A stretch of 64,000 bases of DNA from Xenorhabdus bovienii SS-2004 (lineage in GTDB: Bacteria; Pseudomonadota; Gammaproteobacteria; Enterobacterales; Enterobacteriaceae). Below are positions 1-10,345 of this stretch, piece after piece. How positions within the stretch are numbered: the stretch's first letter is position 1; every line of letters starts with the position of its first letter. Below the pieces are notes generated by a model. That model was not told where the DNA came from, did not search any database, and saw only the letters and a program-made list of their open reading frames with translations. The position numbers were made by a program, and so were the translations under genes. The stretch covers positions 620,001-684,000 of the forward strand of contig NC_013892.1 in the NCBI RefSeq assembly GCF_000027225.1, given 5' to 3'.

Positions 1-1061
1 CTCAAATTCCTGATGCTCACTTTGTGGGTGTTGCTGGCCCTCTTATGCAGGCGGAAGGTTGTGAAGCCTGGTATGAGATGGAAGAGCTGGCAGTCATGGG
101 GATCGTTGAAGTATTAGGACGCTTGCCCCGTTTGTTGAAAATCCGCAAAGATTTAACAGCACGATTTACCGCGTTGAAGCCGGATGTCTTTGTTGGTATC
201 GATGCCCCGGATTTTAACATCACGTTGGAAGGGCGATTGAAACAGCGAGGGATTAGGACGATTCATTACGTTAGTCCATCAGTATGGGCGTGGCGTCAGA
301 AACGGGTTTTCAAAATCGGCCGGGCAACGGATCTGGTACTGGCATTTTTGCCATTTGAAAAAGCGTTCTATGATCGATTTAGCGTTCCATGCAAATTTAT
401 TGGCCACACGATGGCTGATTCGATGCCACTGCAAACGGATAAAATGGCAGCCCGGGAGGCTTTGGGTGTTCCCTTAAATGCCCATTGTCTAGCGATACTG
501 CCGGGTAGCCGCCATGCAGAAGTTGAGATGTTGAGTGCTGATTTTCTTAGAACCGTGCAGTTGCTGAGGAAAATTCTTCCTGATCTGCATGTATTGGTTC
601 CATTGGTGAATGCCAAGCGGCATCAGCAGTTTCAGCGTATTAAAGATGAGATTGCGCCGGATTTATCTGTCCATATGTTGGACGGTAACGCCGGTAAAGC
701 CATGATCGCCAGTGATGCGACTTTACTGGCCTCAGGTACGGCTGCGCTGGAGTGTATGCTGGCCAAATGCCCGATGGTGGTGGGCTACAGAATGAAACCT
801 TTTACATTCTGGCTGGCAAAGCGGCTGGTGAAAACGCCGTATGTTTCTCTGCCTAACCTGCTGGCAGGCAAAGAATTAGTTAAAGAACTATTACAGGACG
901 AATGTGAGCCACAAGCATTGTCTGAGGCATTGTTGCCTCTCTTGCAAGGTGGTGCTGATGTGGAAGCGTTGAAACAAACGTTTCTGCATTTGCATGAAAG
1001 CATTCGCTGTGATGCCGATGAACAAGCTGCACAAGCGGTTCTGGAATTAGCGAGAAGATAA
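1..1061 (+). CDS. lpxB: Lipid-A-disaccharide synthase, 5' end cut by window
   Basis: LpxB joins UDP-2,3-diacylglucosamine to lipid X to make the disaccharide core of lipid A at the inner membrane. The frame is open from base 3 (residues [13 protein letters not shown]...), so only the first 30 or so codons are outside the window. The protein follows E. coli LpxB almost residue for residue, with the blocks [49 protein letters not shown] and [17 protein letters not shown]. The GTG at base 24 is an internal codon and not the start. The stop overlaps the rnhB start by one base (TAATG), as expected for translational coupling in the lpxA-lpxB-rnhB-dnaE operon. Confidence 0.97.
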   Translation, partial: QIPDAHFVGVAGPLMQAEGCEAWYEMEELAVMGIVEVLGRLPRLLKIRKDLTARFTALKPDVFVGIDAPDFNITLEGRLKQRGIRTIHYVSPSVWAWRQKRVFKIGRATDLVLAFLPFEKAFYDRFSVPCKFIGHTMADSMPLQTDKMAAREALGVPLNAHCLAILPGSRHAEVEMLSADFLRTVQLLRKILPDLHVLVPLVNAKRHQQFQRIKDEIAPDLSVHMLDGNAGKAMIASDATLLASGTAALECMLAKCPMVVGYRMKPFTFWLAKRLVKTPYVSLPNLLAGKELVKELLQDECEPQALSEALLPLLQGGADVEALKQTFLHLHESIRCDADEQAAQAVLELARR

Positions 1062-1651
1062 TGGATTTTGTTTATCCTCAGGCGAATTTGATTGCCGGTG
1101 TTGATGAAGTTGGGCGTGGCCCACTGGTCGGGGCAGTGGTTACTGCGGCAGTTATTCTTGATCCTGCCAAACCGATTACAGGCTTGATGGATTCGAAAAA
1201 ACTTACAGAAAAGCGGCGTGAAGCACTTTATCTGGAAATTAAAGAAAAGGCGCTGTGCTGGAGCCTTGGTCGCGCTGAACCAGAAGAAATTGATCAACTC
1301 AATATTCTCCACGCTACCATGCTTGCCATGCAGCGAGCGGTGGAAGGTTTAGCTATCACACCGGATTATGTCCTGATTGATGGGAACCGTTGTCCCGCAT
1401 TGCCGATGTCGGCACTGGCGGTGATCAAGGGGGATAGTCTGGTGGCGGAAATAAGCGCTGCTTCTATTTTGGCAAAAGTGACACGTGACAGAGAAATGGC
1501 TGAGTTGGGTAAGCAATTTCCTGATTATGGTTTCGCGCAACACAAAGGTTATCCGACCGCTTTGCATCTGGAAAAACTGGCTTTGCTGGGCGCTACGGAA
1601 CATCATCGTAAAAGCTTTGCGCCGGTCAAACGAGCGCTGGGTCTTGGATAA
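1061..1651 (+). CDS. rnhB: Ribonuclease HII
   Basis: RNase HII cuts RNA in RNA-DNA hybrids and removes single misincorporated ribonucleotides from DNA. The protein has 196 residues (E. coli 198). The metal-binding acidic pair is seen in [13 protein letters not shown] (D15, E16), with further conserved acidic residues in VLIDGN (about 107) and the [17 protein letters not shown] segment. The ATG at 1061 overlaps the lpxB stop codon by one base. dnaE begins 16 bases downstream, so this gene is in the lpx-dnaE operon. Nothing unusual is seen. Confidence 0.97.
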   Translation: MDFVYPQANLIAGVDEVGRGPLVGAVVTAAVILDPAKPITGLMDSKKLTEKRREALYLEIKEKALCWSLGRAEPEEIDQLNILHATMLAMQRAVEGLAITPDYVLIDGNRCPALPMSALAVIKGDSLVAEISAASILAKVTRDREMAELGKQFPDYGFAQHKGYPTALHLEKLALLGATEHHRKSFAPVKRALGLG

Positions 1652-1667
1652 GTAATCTGGGCAAACT

Positions 1668-4600
1668 ATGACAGAACCACGTTTTGTACACTTACGTGTT
1701 CACAGCGACTATTCAATGATTGACGGTTTAGCCAAAACAGGGTCACTGATAAAAAAAGTGGCTAAATTGGATATGCCTGCTTTTGCGATCACTGATTTTA
1801 CTAACCTGTGCGGCTTGGTGAAATTCTATGGCAGTGCCCATAGTGCAGGTATCAAGCCGATTATAGGCGCTGATTTTTATGTGGAAAGTGATCTGCTGGG
1901 GGATGAATATGCCCATCTGACGATCCTTGCCCGTAATAACGAAGGTTATCAAAACCTAACCTTTTTGATCTCCGAAGCTTATCAGAAAGGCTATGGTGCG
2001 ATTGGTCCGACGATCAAACAAGAATGGCTGATAAAATACAAAGCCGGCTTGATTCTTCTGTCTGGTGGGCGAATGGGGGATGTCGGCAAATTCTTACTGC
2101 GCGGAAATCGGGCGATGGCGGATCAGTGCCTCGATTTCTATCAGGAACATTTTCCGGACAGCTATTACCTTGAATTGATCCGTACAGGACGTCAAGACGA
2201 AGAAAATTATCTTCATGCTGCCGTCGAAGTGGCAGCAGAAAAAAACTTACCTGTTGTGGCAACTAATGACGTTTGTTTCCTGGAAAGTGACGACTTTGAA
2301 GCCCATGAGATTCGGGTTGCCATTCATGATGGCTATACGATGGCTGATCCAAAACGCCCTAAAAACTATAGCCCTCAGCAGTATCTGCGCAGTGAACAGG
2401 AGATGTGTGAGCTATTCTCTGACATTCCTGAAGCGCTGCAAAATAGTGTCGAAATTGCTAAACGCTGCAATGTGACTATTCGTCTCGGTGAATATTTCCT
2501 GCCACAGTTTCCAACAGGGGATATGAGCACTGAAGACTATCTGGTTGAAAAGTCGAAGCAAGGCCTGGAAGATCGTCTGAATTTTCTCTATCCCGATCCG
2601 CAAATCAGAGCGGAAAAACGTTCCGAATACGATGAGCGTCTGGATATAGAGCTGGAAGTTATCAACCAAATGGGCTTCCCCGGCTATTTTCTGATCGTGA
2701 TGGAATTTATCCAATGGTCGAAAGATAATGGCGTACCCGTAGGGCCGGGGCGTGGTTCCGGTGCGGGTTCCCTTGTCGCCTACGCCTTGAAAATTACCGA
2801 TATTGACCCGTTGGCATTTGACTTGCTGTTCGAACGTTTCCTCAACCCTGAACGTATTTCGATGCCTGACTTTGACGTCGATTTCTGTATGGAAAAACGT
2901 GATCAGGTGATTGACCACGTTGCGGATATGTACGGGCGGGATGCGGTATCGCAGATCATCACTTTCGGTACGATGGCGGCAAAAGCCGTTATTCGTGACG
3001 TTGGGCGTGTATTGGGGCACCCATATGGCTTTGTTGATCGAATATCGAAACTAGTGCCTCCTGATCCTGGCATGACGTTGGAAAAGGCATTTGCGGCTGA
3101 ACCTCAATTGCCTGAAATTTACGAGGCGGATGAAGAAGTCAGGGTGCTGATTGACATGGCTCGCAAATTGGAAGGTGTCACCCGTAACGCCGGTAAACAT
3201 GCGGGTGGTGTGGTCATTGCCCCGACCAAGATCACTGATTTTTCACCGATTTACTGTGATCCGGAAGGCCTGAACCCCGTCACTCAGTTTGATAAGAACG
3301 ATGTGGAATATGCGGGTCTGGTGAAGTTTGACTTCCTTGGCCTGAGAACCTTGACCATTATCAACTGGGCGCTTGATATGGTGAACGCCCGTCGTACTCA
3401 TAAAAATCTGGAACCGATTGATATTACGGCAATTCCGCTGGATGACCAGATAAGTTTCGATATGCTGCAACGCTCTGAAACTACGGCGGTGTTCCAACTT
3501 GAATCCCGTGGGATGAAAGATCTGATCAAACGCCTGCGTCCCGACTGTTTCGAAGATATGATCGCATTAGTGGCGCTGTTCCGTCCGGGGCCATTACAAT
3601 CCGGTATGGTGGATAACTTTATCGACCGTAAACACGGGCGGGAAGAGCTTTCATACCCAGATGTTGAGTGGCAGCACGAATCCTTGAAGCCCGTACTGGA
3701 GCCAACATACGGTATTATTCTGTATCAGGAACAGGTGATGCAGATTGCTCAGGTGCTGGCAGGTTATACCCTCGGTGGTGCAGATATGCTCCGTCGCGCA
3801 ATGGGTAAGAAGCAGCCGGAAGAGATGGCTAAACAGCGCTCGGTATTTGAAGAGGGCGCGATAAGCCAAGGTATTAATGGCGAACTCGCCATAAAAATCT
3901 TCGATTTGGTGGAAAAATTCGCGGGTTATGGTTTCAACAAATCTCACTCTGCTGCCTATGCGTTAGTTTCTTATCAAACCTTATGGTTAAAAGCTCATTA
4001 TCCGGCAGAATTTATGGCGGCCGTGATGACGGCGGATATGGATAACACAGAAAAAGTCGTTGGGCTGGTGGATGAATGCTGGCGCATGGGGCTTAAGGTT
4101 TTACCACCGGATATCAACAGTGGTCTGTATCATTTCCATGTCAATGACGAAAGCGAAATTGTTTACGGCATTGGTGCGATTAAAGGTGTGGGTGAAGGGC
4201 CGATTGAAGCAATCCTCGAAGCACGTCAAAAAGAGGGGCATTTCAAAGAACTGTTTGATCTGTGTGCGCGTGTTGATACCAAAAAGCTGAACCGTCGTGT
4301 GATGGAAAAGCTGATTATGTCAGGAGCGTTTGACAGGCTGGGACCACATCGTGCGGCCTTGATGTCTTCGTTGGAAGACGCGTTGAAAGCGGCTGATCAA
4401 CATGCTAAAGCAGAAGCCATTGGCCAGACAGATATGTTTGGTGTGCTGGCTGAAAAACCAGAGCAGGTTGAGCTTTCATATGCCAGTACACCGAAATGGC
4501 CAGAACAAGTCGTGTTAGATGGTGAGAGGGAAACGCTGGGGTTGTATTTAACGGGTCACCCGATCACAAGTTATTTGAAAGAGATTGAACGATATACGAA

Positions 4601-5150
4601 TGGATTGCGTCTAAAAGATGTGAGCCCGACACCTCGTGGTCAAGTCACGACTGTGGTAGGTTTGGTGCTGGCATCCAAAATCTTGACAACCAAACGAGGC
4701 AATCGGATTGGCATCTGTACTTTGGATGATCGTTCAGGACGGCTGGAAATCATGCTGTTTTCTGATGCACTGGAAAGGTATCAGCATTTATTGGAACAGG
4801 ACAAAATTTTAATTGCTACCGGGCAAGTCAGCTTTGATGACTTCAGCGGCGGCCTTAAAATGACAGTCCGTGAATTAATGGATATCAGTGAGGCGCGTGA
4901 AAAATTTGCACGCGGGATAGCTATCTCGTTATCAGACAGGCAAATTAATAAACAATTATTTAATCGTCTCCGTGGCGTATTGGAGCCGCATCGTTCAGGT
5001 ACGATACCAGTTCATCTTTATTACCAGCGGGTAGATGCCCGTGCCCGTTTACGATTCGGTGCAACATGGCGGGTAACGCCGACGGATACCCTTTTGACAG
5101 ATCTGCGAACTCTGCTGGGTAACGAGCAGGTAGAATTAGAATTTGACTAA
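1668..5150 (+). CDS. dnaE: DNA polymerase III alpha subunit
   Basis: DnaE is the catalytic subunit of the replicative polymerase III holoenzyme. At 1160 residues it has exactly the E. coli length. An N-terminal PHP domain ([13 protein letters not shown], residues 8-20) is followed by the C-family polymerase domain with catalytic aspartates D401 and D403 (MPDFDVDFC) and D555 ([10 protein letters not shown]), then the tandem helix-hairpin-helix and OB-fold regions ([14 protein letters not shown], about 990-1010). accA starts 12 bases after the stop. Confidence 0.98.
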   Translation: MTEPRFVHLRVHSDYSMIDGLAKTGSLIKKVAKLDMPAFAITDFTNLCGLVKFYGSAHSAGIKPIIGADFYVESDLLGDEYAHLTILARNNEGYQNLTFLISEAYQKGYGAIGPTIKQEWLIKYKAGLILLSGGRMGDVGKFLLRGNRAMADQCLDFYQEHFPDSYYLELIRTGRQDEENYLHAAVEVAAEKNLPVVATNDVCFLESDDFEAHEIRVAIHDGYTMADPKRPKNYSPQQYLRSEQEMCELFSDIPEALQNSVEIAKRCNVTIRLGEYFLPQFPTGDMSTEDYLVEKSKQGLEDRLNFLYPDPQIRAEKRSEYDERLDIELEVINQMGFPGYFLIVMEFIQWSKDNGVPVGPGRGSGAGSLVAYALKITDIDPLAFDLLFERFLNPERISMPDFDVDFCMEKRDQVIDHVADMYGRDAVSQIITFGTMAAKAVIRDVGRVLGHPYGFVDRISKLVPPDPGMTLEKAFAAEPQLPEIYEADEEVRVLIDMARKLEGVTRNAGKHAGGVVIAPTKITDFSPIYCDPEGLNPVTQFDKNDVEYAGLVKFDFLGLRTLTIINWALDMVNARRTHKNLEPIDITAIPLDDQISFDMLQRSETTAVFQLESRGMKDLIKRLRPDCFEDMIALVALFRPGPLQSGMVDNFIDRKHGREELSYPDVEWQHESLKPVLEPTYGIILYQEQVMQIAQVLAGYTLGGADMLRRAMGKKQPEEMAKQRSVFEEGAISQGINGELAIKIFDLVEKFAGYGFNKSHSAAYALVSYQTLWLKAHYPAEFMAAVMTADMDNTEKVVGLVDECWRMGLKVLPPDINSGLYHFHVNDESEIVYGIGAIKGVGEGPIEAILEARQKEGHFKELFDLCARVDTKKLNRRVMEKLIMSGAFDRLGPHRAALMSSLEDALKAADQHAKAEAIGQTDMFGVLAEKPEQVELSYASTPKWPEQVVLDGERETLGLYLTGHPITSYLKEIERYTNGLRLKDVSPTPRGQVTTVVGLVLASKILTTKRGNRIGICTLDDRSGRLEIMLFSDALERYQHLLEQDKILIATGQVSFDDFSGGLKMTVRELMDISEAREKFARGIAISLSDRQINKQLFNRLRGVLEPHRSGTIPVHLYYQRVDARARLRFGATWRVTPTDTLLTDLRTLLGNEQVELEFD

Positions 5151-5162
5151 AATAGGAACGTT

Positions 5163-6122
5163 ATGAGTCTGAATTTTCTGGATTTTGAACAGCCGATTGC
5201 CGAGTTGGAAGCGAAAATTGATTCGCTCACCGCAGTTAGCCGTCAAGATGAAAAGCTAGATATAAATCTGGATGAAGAGGTCCAGCGTCTGCGAGAAAAA
5301 AGCCTTGAATTAACCCGCAAGATTTTCTCTGATCTGGGGGCATGGCAAATATCTCAACTGTCACGTCACCCGCTCCGTCCCTATACGCTGGATTATATTC
5401 AGCGCGTTTTTACTGACTTTGAAGAGCTGGCGGGTGATCGTGCCTATGCGGATGACAAGGCGATAGTTGCTGGTTTGGCACGGCTTGATGGGCGTCCGGT
5501 CATGGTGATTGGTCATCAGAAAGGCCGTGAGACAAAAGAAAAGATCCGCCGTAACTTTGGTATGCCATCGCCAGAAGGTTATCGCAAGGCGTTGAGATTG
5601 ATGGAGTTGGCAGAGCGTTTCAAACTGCCGATCATTACCTTTATTGATACTCCTGGCGCGTATCCGGGCGTAGGGGCTGAAGAGCGTGGACAATCAGAAG
5701 CCATTGCCCGTAACCTGCGTGAAATGTCCCGCCTGTCCGTACCTGTCATCTGTACGGTGATCGGTGAGGGCGGTTCTGGTGGTGCGTTGGCACTCAGTGT
5801 GGGTGACAAGGTGAATATGTTGCAATACAGCACCTTTTCTACCATATCTCCGGAAGGTTGTGCTTCCATCTTATGGAAGAGTGCCGAAAAAGCTCCACTG
5901 GCAGCCGAAGCGATGGGTAATACCGCACCACGCCTGAAAGAGTTGAAATTGATTGATTCCGTTATTCCGGAACCACTGGGCGGGGCGCATCGTAACTATG
6001 ATGCGATTGCTCAAGCATTAAAAGCGCAATTACTGGCTGATTTTGCTGATTTGGATCATCTGAACAGCGAAGAATTAGTTAATCGCCGTTATGAGCGTTT
6101 AATGCAATACGGTTACTGCTAA
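5163..6122 (+). CDS. accA: Acetyl-CoA carboxylase carboxyltransferase subunit alpha
   Basis: AccA and AccD form the carboxyltransferase that moves CO2 from carboxybiotin to acetyl-CoA, the first step of fatty acid synthesis. The 319 residues match the E. coli length. Typical blocks are [47 protein letters not shown] and the glycine-rich [15 protein letters not shown]. The start ATG lies 12 bases after dnaE, and a hairpin with a U-rich tail follows the stop. Confidence 0.97.
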   Translation: MSLNFLDFEQPIAELEAKIDSLTAVSRQDEKLDINLDEEVQRLREKSLELTRKIFSDLGAWQISQLSRHPLRPYTLDYIQRVFTDFEELAGDRAYADDKAIVAGLARLDGRPVMVIGHQKGRETKEKIRRNFGMPSPEGYRKALRLMELAERFKLPIITFIDTPGAYPGVGAEERGQSEAIARNLREMSRLSVPVICTVIGEGGSGGALALSVGDKVNMLQYSTFSTISPEGCASILWKSAEKAPLAAEAMGNTAPRLKELKLIDSVIPEPLGGAHRNYDAIAQALKAQLLADFADLDHLNSEELVNRRYERLMQYGYC

Positions 6123-6176
6123 GTCCTGAAAGCTGTTTTTATTACAATCCAGCTTTATTTTTAATATTGTTATTTG

Positions 6177-6232
6177 CAGGTGGACAGTACTGGGGAGAGA
6201 TAGAACTTCAGTATTTCCACCTGTTTTATTGT
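6177..6232 (+). terminator. Probable accA terminator hairpin
   Basis: An inverted repeat pairs CAGGTGGACAGTACTG (6177-6192) with CAGTATTTCCACCTG (6209-6223) around a loop of about 16 bases. It is followed by TTTTATTGTTT. The position, 55 bases past accA and before an unrelated transporter gene, fits a Rho-independent terminator. Confidence 0.6.
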
Positions 6233-6349
6233 TTATAGGTAATGAAATCAGCACTCTCCATACTGTCTGGTATTATCATTCTGACAAAATTGGGATGAAA
6301 TAGGCTGTTTTATCAGCTAGACTCGAAAAATAATAAATTGGGTTTTTCT

Positions 6350-7267
6350 ATGGACAAATATAAATATATTATTTACGCGTTTTCCTGTGTGTTGATCTGG
6401 AGTTTTGTTCCCTCCATATCCCGTTTGGGTCAAAAAGGGATGGACCATTTCCAATATTTGTTCTGGTCAAATATTCTATCCGTTCTGGCGGTTTTCTTTG
6501 TTGCTGTCCTGATGGGTAGAAATTTGAAACAACTTTTATTTATTCCCTTTCCAGTTATGTTTAAAGTTTTGATATTAGGTACTCTGGACTGTTTCTTCTA
6601 TTTATTGCTCTATTACGGTTATTCCATCGAAAACGGCGTTGCTGTCTTGGTCGTTCAATATAGCTGGCCGCTGATGATCATCGGGTTGTCGTTTTTACTG
6701 TTAAAAGAAAAATTGTCAATCCGGCAGATGATTGGCATCACGCTTGGTTTTATTGCCGTTGTGATCACGTTTACGCAAGGAAATATTACCCGGATTGCAG
6801 TAGAACATCCGCAGGCTCTGTTGCTGGTATTCAGTGGGGCATTTTGTTTTGCCTTGATGTCTGTGTTATCGAAACATTTCGCGATTGACCCTTATATAAA
6901 TACATTTTGGGTATTTGCTTGTTCTACCTTAGTATCGGCGGTGTTTTTATTGGTATTTAGCAGCTTCAATTGGCCAGTGGGTGATTCACTGATGCCAACG
7001 CTGCTCAACGGCATCATATTGAATGGCGTATCCTATATTATCTGGTTTAAGGCTATGAATAGCCCTGATTCGCCTAAAATTGCCTCAATCTTATTTTTAT
7101 CACCGGTGTTGTCGATGATATGGCTTATTCTGTTCTTTGGTGATGCATTTGTCCCCGCTTATGTTGTGGGTTTAGTGCTTGTTATCATATCGGGGCTGCT
7201 CTGCATCAGTGCAAAGACCGAACCTGCGACACAGAATAAATTGAGTGATGATTTGATTGAGGATTGA
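6350..7267 (+). CDS. EamA/DMT-family membrane transporter
   Basis: This is a drug/metabolite transporter superfamily protein of 305 residues, most likely an inner-membrane exporter of small metabolites or amino acids; the substrate cannot be read from sequence. About ten hydrophobic segments and two EamA repeats are visible (for example YIIYAFSCVLIWSFVPSISR near the N-terminus and WPLMIIGLSFLLLKEKLS mid-protein, where LLLKEKLS is typical of the first repeat end). I chose the ATG at 6350 over an in-frame TTG at 6338. The stop lies 32 bases before the tilS ATG. E. coli has ldcC and yaeR here instead, so this gene is a lineage-specific occupant. Confidence 0.85.
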   Translation: MDKYKYIIYAFSCVLIWSFVPSISRLGQKGMDHFQYLFWSNILSVLAVFFVAVLMGRNLKQLLFIPFPVMFKVLILGTLDCFFYLLLYYGYSIENGVAVLVVQYSWPLMIIGLSFLLLKEKLSIRQMIGITLGFIAVVITFTQGNITRIAVEHPQALLLVFSGAFCFALMSVLSKHFAIDPYINTFWVFACSTLVSAVFLLVFSSFNWPVGDSLMPTLLNGIILNGVSYIIWFKAMNSPDSPKIASILFLSPVLSMIWLILFFGDAFVPAYVVGLVLVIISGLLCISAKTEPATQNKLSDDLIED

Positions 7268-7299
7268 TACCGCCAAATGAAAGAAGGTTTTCACTCACA

Positions 7300-8649
7300 A
7301 TGATCAATACTCATATACCTCTGTTAACGATGTTAATCGATCAGTTAGGGCGACATAAAAAAGTCTTGGTTGGATTTAGCGGTGGATTGGATTCCACCGT
7401 ATTGCTGCATTTGCTGGTTCAGTTACGTTACCAATCCCACAGCGGAGTCATTCGTGATCAAATAGAGCTAAGAGCAATTCATATCCATCACGGTTTAAAT
7501 CCAAAGGCGGATAAGTGGGTTGAACATTGTCGCCAGATTTGTGCCGACTGGAAGGTCGATTTTCGGGTCGAAAAAGTCAGCCTTGATATCCGGCAAAATG
7601 GCATTGAAGCGGCGGCTCGTGATGCCCGTTATCAGGCATTCCAGCATGAATTGCAACAGGGTGAAATTTTGGTCACGGCGCAGCATCTTGATGATCAGGC
7701 AGAAACCTTTCTGCTGGCATTGAAACGGGGGAGTGGCCCTGCCGGATTATCATCTATGCCTTCTTCCATGCCATTTTCTGGAACAACGCTGATTCGTCCA
7801 TTGCTGAATGCCAGTCGTGCAGAACTCGAAACGTATGCACAAACACAGAGGTTGCAATGGATAGAAGATGATAGCAACCAAGATGATCGTTATGATCGCA
7901 ATTTTTTGCGTTTGCATATTATGCCATTGCTTAACCAGCGCTGGCCTCATTTCCCTCAATCTGCTTCTCGCAGTGCCAGCTTGTGTGGAGAGCAAGAACA
8001 ATTGTTGGATGAATTGCTTAATGAATCGTTGAATGAGCTGATAACTCCGGAAGGTGCGATAGCCATTTCACCGTTGGTGGATTGTTCTGAGGCCAAGCGT
8101 AATGCTTTATTACGTAGATGGTTCAATCAGCATGGTGTGAAGATGCCTGCGCGTGAACAACTCCAGAAAATTTGGTCGGAAGTGGCGCTTTCCAGACAGG
8201 ATGCCGAGCCACGTTTTAGATTGGGGCAGCACGATGTTCGCCGTTATCGGCAACAACTCTGGCTGGTTCCTCAATGCCAATCGTTGGCAGGAACTCTACT
8301 TGAATGGGATATAGCACAAGAACTGCGATTACCCGATGGTTTGGGCATGCTGGTGTTGTCAGAAGAAAGTGGTATTAATGTCAGAATGCCCGATAGAAAT
8401 GAGCGGGTAACCATTCGTTTTGGTGTACAGGGAAATATTAGCATCGTGGGTCGTCGGCATTCCCGGCACAGTAAAAAATTATGGCAGGAATTAGGTATCG
8501 CACCTTGGCTTAGGGAAAGAACACCATTGCTTTATTATGATGAAAAATTGGTTGCAGCATTGGATGTTTTTGTAACCAAGGAGGGACAGCCTTTGGCGGA
8601 AAAGGAGATACTTTCAATCAAATGGGACAGAATGCCGTATTCTGCTTAA
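7300..8649 (+). CDS. tilS: tRNA(Ile)-lysidine synthase
   Basis: TilS attaches lysine to C34 of the CAU-anticodon tRNA-Ile, switching it from AUG to AUA decoding; it is essential in most bacteria. The protein has 449 residues from the ATG at 7300, which is preceded by AGAAGG. The ATP-binding PP-loop SGGLDST is at residues 27-33, followed by HIHHGLN, VTAQHLDDQAETFLLALKRGSGPAGL and the ESNQDD-like EDDSNQDDRYDRNFLR. The C-terminal TilS domain ends with KKLWQELGIAPWLRERTPLLYYD. An upstream TTG overlapping the previous gene is a less likely start. Confidence 0.96.
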   Translation: MINTHIPLLTMLIDQLGRHKKVLVGFSGGLDSTVLLHLLVQLRYQSHSGVIRDQIELRAIHIHHGLNPKADKWVEHCRQICADWKVDFRVEKVSLDIRQNGIEAAARDARYQAFQHELQQGEILVTAQHLDDQAETFLLALKRGSGPAGLSSMPSSMPFSGTTLIRPLLNASRAELETYAQTQRLQWIEDDSNQDDRYDRNFLRLHIMPLLNQRWPHFPQSASRSASLCGEQEQLLDELLNESLNELITPEGAIAISPLVDCSEAKRNALLRRWFNQHGVKMPAREQLQKIWSEVALSRQDAEPRFRLGQHDVRRYRQQLWLVPQCQSLAGTLLEWDIAQELRLPDGLGMLVLSEESGINVRMPDRNERVTIRFGVQGNISIVGRRHSRHSKKLWQELGIAPWLRERTPLLYYDEKLVAALDVFVTKEGQPLAEKEILSIKWDRMPYSA

Positions 8650-8896
8650 TCTACCTATTTCAGCCTTAAATTAACGCAACCTCCTATAAAGACATCCATA
8701 AACACTTATATTCTGGATTTACGTACCATGCTCTATTTATCAATTTACCCTCAGTATCTATTAAAGGTTACTGAAGGTAAATTTTATTCTTTACTGAATA
8801 TATATTATGGGATTTGATTTATACCACAGTGATAAATGAACAAATTGCTGGAGTCATAGCTGGAAAAACCAAACGTAGATAAAAATAGTCATTTGA

Positions 8897-8931
8897 AAAG
8901 AAAGCCCTCATTTGATATATGAGGACTTTGT
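8897..8931 (-). terminator. Probable rof terminator; rest of 8650-8986 holds no gene
   Basis: An imperfect hairpin AAAGCCCTCA (8901-8910) / TGAGGACTTT (8920-8929) lies 57 bases past the rof stop. Read on the minus strand it is followed by a pyrimidine-rich CTTTCTTTTC run. The remaining AT-rich interval between the convergent tilS and rof genes shows no coding signal. Confidence 0.55.
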
Positions 8932-8986
8932 GTGTGATTTTGTGTATCAATGTGAGCTTTCTGAACACGGTCAGGTCGAGCAATGC

Positions 8987-9244
8987 TCAATGCTCAATAA
9001 CAATCGTACCAATTTCCGGGTTGCTGAAACTGATGATGTGATCCAACCTTAATTCACGGGTTTCTTCATTTGATTCTACGAGAATATATTCGACTTTTTT
9101 TCTTAAAATCAGCTTACTAGCTTTTCCTTCAAATATGCCACCACCTTGCAGTTGGATGTGTAAATGAAGCTGGTGCTGGCAAGCTAGCTCAAGGTTATCA
9201 TAATCATCACAATTAATTGGTTGATATTCAGTATCTATAGACAT
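8987..9244 (-). CDS. rof: Rho-dependent termination modulator Rof
   Basis: Rof (YaeO) binds the Rho hexamer at its primary RNA site and inhibits Rho-dependent termination. The 85-residue protein matches E. coli Rof along its length: YQPINCDDYDNLELACQH at the N-terminus, then VEYILVES, ETRELRLDHI and the C-terminal FSNPEIGTIVIE. Its place between tilS and nlpE is conserved, but the small yaeP and the yaeQ-arfB pair found in E. coli are absent here. Confidence 0.95.
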   Translation of the reverse strand: MSIDTEYQPINCDDYDNLELACQHQLHLHIQLQGGGIFEGKASKLILRKKVEYILVESNEETRELRLDHIISFSNPEIGTIVIEH

Positions 9245-9558
9245 ATTTTCTCACCACTATGTTAGTGGCGGTTATTGTGCCGCCCGTGATTGACCAAGAT
9301 CAAACGCAAAAATGCTACCTACGACTATAGCACAGTAAACTTTCCGTGATTACTGAATTAAGTCTGTTGAATTGCGTTGGAAAGCAAGTAGATTAAATCT
9401 AAGTCTTATCATTACGCAACGAAATTACGTCATATTATTTGATTTTTTTCCCTATGCATTTTGAGATACGGTACAGTAATGTCAATCTTGTTAAGAAAAG
9501 TTCATGTTTTACATGGTATGGACGTTATGAATATTAGGTTATCTGCTGGATTTATTGG

Positions 9559-10260
9559 ATGAAAATGATGATGAATAAAAAAATATTGCTCGCTGTGGGA
9601 GTGTTAACCGCGGTTGGGTGTCAGAACAAAGTGGCCTCTCAAGATAATGCTACGCTTCAGGAGAATACACTTCAGAATAAATTGCAGACAGCTGAGAGAG
9701 TGTTTACTGGCGTTGTACCTTGTGCGGACTGTACAGGTATTGAGACTACTTTGCAGCTTTCAAGTGATGGCTCATATATATTGGGGCAAATTTATCTGGA
9801 AGCTAAAAATGAAGAAAACACTTTTTTCGAAACAGGTCATTGGATAAAAAGCGGCAAAAAGATAGATTTGACGCATGAGGATGGTAAGAAATCTTATTAT
9901 CAGATGAAAGGTGAAAATCTGGTCATGCTGGATATCGACGGTGAACCAATCCAGTCAAATTTCAATTATGAATTGGGAAAAGTTACGCCGAAAAAGATGG
10001 CGGGGGAATACAGCTATATAGCTGACAGTGCGACATTTACAGAGTGTCGTACCGGAAAACACTATGATGCGTCTGAAAATATCGATTTGGAACGTGGCTA
10101 CAGTGCGACTGGTGTGGAAGGGGGAGAGCCTGTTTATGTGGAAGTCGAAGGTTACTACTCGCTTCGGCCTTCGATGGAAGATGGTATGTTTGATCATGCA
10201 CTGATTCAAACAGGCAAAATCCATTTTGATAAGTCAGCCTCTTGTCAGACCAGAAAATAA
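9559..10260 (+). CDS. nlpE: Envelope stress lipoprotein NlpE
   Basis: NlpE (CutF) is an outer-membrane lipoprotein that signals surface contact and lipoprotein-sorting defects to the Cpx two-component system. A signal peptide ends in a lipobox, TAVGC, with the lipidated Cys at residue 21 from the ATG at 9559; ATGs at 9565 and 9568 are also possible starts. The CxxC motif of the N-terminal domain is visible in VVPCADCTGIETTL, followed by GHWIKSGKKIDL and the C-terminal OB-like domain with a second cysteine pair. Length is 233 residues (E. coli 236). The 314-base upstream interval from 9245 shows no gene. Confidence 0.92.
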   Translation: MKMMMNKKILLAVGVLTAVGCQNKVASQDNATLQENTLQNKLQTAERVFTGVVPCADCTGIETTLQLSSDGSYILGQIYLEAKNEENTFFETGHWIKSGKKIDLTHEDGKKSYYQMKGENLVMLDIDGEPIQSNFNYELGKVTPKKMAGEYSYIADSATFTECRTGKHYDASENIDLERGYSATGVEGGEPVYVEVEGYYSLRPSMEDGMFDHALIQTGKIHFDKSASCQTRK

Positions 10261-10281
10261 CAAAACTTAGCCGTTATACAT

Positions 10282-10316
10282 AAAAAAACCTGCGTATTGA
10301 ATACGCAGGTTTTTTC
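10282..10316. terminator. Bidirectional terminator between nlpE and proS
   Basis: A near-perfect hairpin CCTGCGTAT-TGA-ATACGCAGG (10289-10309) is flanked by seven A residues on the left and six T residues on the right. It can therefore end transcripts of nlpE (plus) and proS (minus), which converge on it. Confidence 0.9.
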
Positions 10317-10345
10317 TGAACTTGAACAAAGGCGCTTAAACAGTA

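Noticed and set aside
785..1312. 175-codon antisense frame across lpxB and rnhB
   Set aside because: A shadow of two conserved core genes in the opposite strand.
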